A DNA stretch of 60,000 bases from positions 9,731,338 to 9,791,337 of the forward strand of contig NC_088302.1 in the NCBI RefSeq assembly GCF_032854445.1. Reading direction: 5' to 3'. Every line of letters starts with the position of its first letter. Within the stretch, counting starts at the first letter, position 1. Positions 58,539 to 60,000 of this stretch are shown piece after piece. Origin of the DNA: Liolophura sinensis (Eukaryota > Mollusca > Polyplacophora > Chitonida > Chitonidae). Position numbers and translations under genes: made by a program. A model generated the notes under the pieces. It was not told the origin of the DNA. It made no database searches and worked only from the letters and a program-made list of their open reading frames with translations.

Positions 58539-58781
58539 CGATTGAGCGAGTGCTTGGGGTGACCACGACGACGAAGGAATCCTTAGAGTACATGTAATGT
58601 GCCTCCTTGTTGCAGGACAGATTTCCACCACTCTTTTATCTAGTGTTGCTTCACTGACACACCTTATCGAAGGCAGGTAAGGCGCCCCGCCCGACCCTGA
58701 TACAGGTCTCGATCCAGGATTGACCCTGGATCTACCGCTCCTGAAGCGGATGTTCTACCACCGGTGCTATCGGGGACGGTA
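58539..58781 (-). repeat. SINE family B, full tRNA head, 10-bp target-site duplication
   Basis: Read in reverse it starts TACCGTCCCCGATAGCACCG (A box), then CCGCTTCAGGAGCGG as an anticodon-like arm and B box GGGTCAATCCTGG, then the family B body. The tail lacks about 35 bases, including TGACTGAAAAATTGTTG. CCTGGCATGG at 58529-58538 and 58782-58791 is an identical duplication. Confidence 0.92.
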
Positions 58782-60000
58782 CCTGGCATGGGTCAACTCC
58801 AGTTGAATGCAAGATAAAACAAGCTGTATCCAATAAATGCATTCATTCTTGAAACTCTTTTAACTGCATTTAGAGATGTAGTGAAAACACAAGCAACACA
58901 AGACATTGTGAAAATATTTCGCCCTGCAGTGACCGACATTATAAATAATACATGTCTCATCACCAGTAAAACAAAACAAAGTAACCATATAACATACATA
59001 CACGCAGACAACACTATCAGAGGTAAGGACATCCTTCTTATGTTCAAATTGCCTACAGCTACAGACCTATAACACTGTATAGATAGATGTACATGAAGTA
59101 TACCTGAACCATACACAGGCAAAGAGAGCTCCTTGTCAGTTGTTAATATGATATGTGTGCTATATAAATACGCACTCTCAAAAGCACACAGAAGCCTAAA
59201 AAAACGATACCTTTGATGTCAACACTTTAAACGCTATTCTCATAAGAAATTAATCAAACTTCACAAAGAAAAATAACTCAAGACAAGTGAAACTAAACTA
59301 AGGTTGACAAATTAATCAGAATCGAGCATGGAAAAATGCTAAATTTTGGGGGGAAATGTAGTGTTACATTTCTGTATATATAGGAGTGATGTTACTATGC
59401 ACCAACACACTCATCACATTCTGTACGATTAATAGGACATGATTTAAGTGAGACAGGCTAGAAATATCATCGGTACAGTTAATATTGTGCTGCAAATGAT
59501 AGGTACCCTAGGTAAGAGCTCAGTGATATCACCAGATGGCAAATGGAAGGTGCGGGCGATCATTTGATTAACTATATGTACAGCCACATGTATATGTAAG
59601 TCCAAATCTAAAACTGTATACCAGAGAAATGTCACAATAAGTATCAACAGATTTTTTCACATTACATATTATCTTACGTGCAAGTGCGTGCGTGTGTTCA
59701 TAAATTTTTTTGGGAAATCTCATCACCAGAAATAACTGGATTTAGATGTGTAGACCTGAACCTGTTGGTGAATCTGTGCCTTCTACCACACCTTCAATGA
59801 ACCACTCTCGGACCAACTGTGTTGTCTCATACAAACATTTAAGTCAATTGAGACAGGACGACGTAGCATCATAAGAATTGTTCAAGATGGATCACCTGTG
59901 TAATTTTATTAGATGCACTTCATTACAATCCCAATATAGTACAATACACCACATTCATTTTTTAAAAAATACATGTACCTGTACAAGAATATATAAAATT

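Larger units (their letters stand above)
53729..60000. other. Upstream of the first ELL exon found; no further exon identified
   Basis: Apart from the SINEs, MITE and G-rich motif listed, nothing here matches the missing ELL start (a basic HVKLT-type segment and a small exon ending in phase 0). The remaining ELL exons are either short and diverged here or beyond 60 kb. Confidence 0.5.

Overview
The window is nuclear DNA from an animal, most likely a mollusc or another lophotrochozoan. It is AT-rich, has introns with GT-AG borders, and is full of tRNA-derived SINEs whose 3' ends (a tail near GTGTTTTACGCCGTACTC and a tail near GAGTACGACGTTAAACCCC) I associate with bivalve, gastropod and related genomes. 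No bacterial, viral or organellar gene is visible. Most open frames longer than 60 codons are chance frames or lie inside repeats.

Two genes are supported and they converge. On the + strand is a TRIM (RING, B-box, coiled-coil) protein of 387 residues, split between an 18-codon first coding exon (24686-24740) and a large GC-richer exon (30199-31307). A possible non-coding first exon and promoter lie at about 10.3-10.67 kb. On the - strand, ten exons between 53728 and 42068 encode RNA polymerase II elongation factor ELL from its N-terminal domain to the stop codon, ending in the occludin/ELL domain. All nine internal junctions keep frame. Only the first roughly 60 residues were not found. The 36-42 kb stretch next to the ELL stop is AT-rich and almost free of repeats, and may include a long ELL 3' UTR.

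Everything else is repeats. 1-10 kb: a 39-bp tandem array, an 880-bp decamer array with no indel, a 24-bp minisatellite and SINE pieces. 10-24 kb: SINE copies and a decayed Tc1/mariner-type element at 21343-22063 with recognisable terminal inverted repeats and a broken transposase remnant. 25-36 kb: several SINEs, three with target-site duplications. 42-54 kb (ELL introns): a 256-bp tandem array, a short inverted-repeat transposon (MITE) containing a SINE, and another copy of the same MITE inserted in a SINE. 54-60 kb: two SINEs, a third MITE copy and a strong G-quadruplex motif.

The two genes have no evident joint function: TRIM proteins are ubiquitin ligases, while ELL stimulates transcript elongation in the super and little elongation complexes. 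I see no convincing new biological system. The strongest oddities are the indel-free decamer array, the reciprocal nesting of the MITE and SINE families, the shared tail on different SINE bodies, and the TIR element with one duplicated end.
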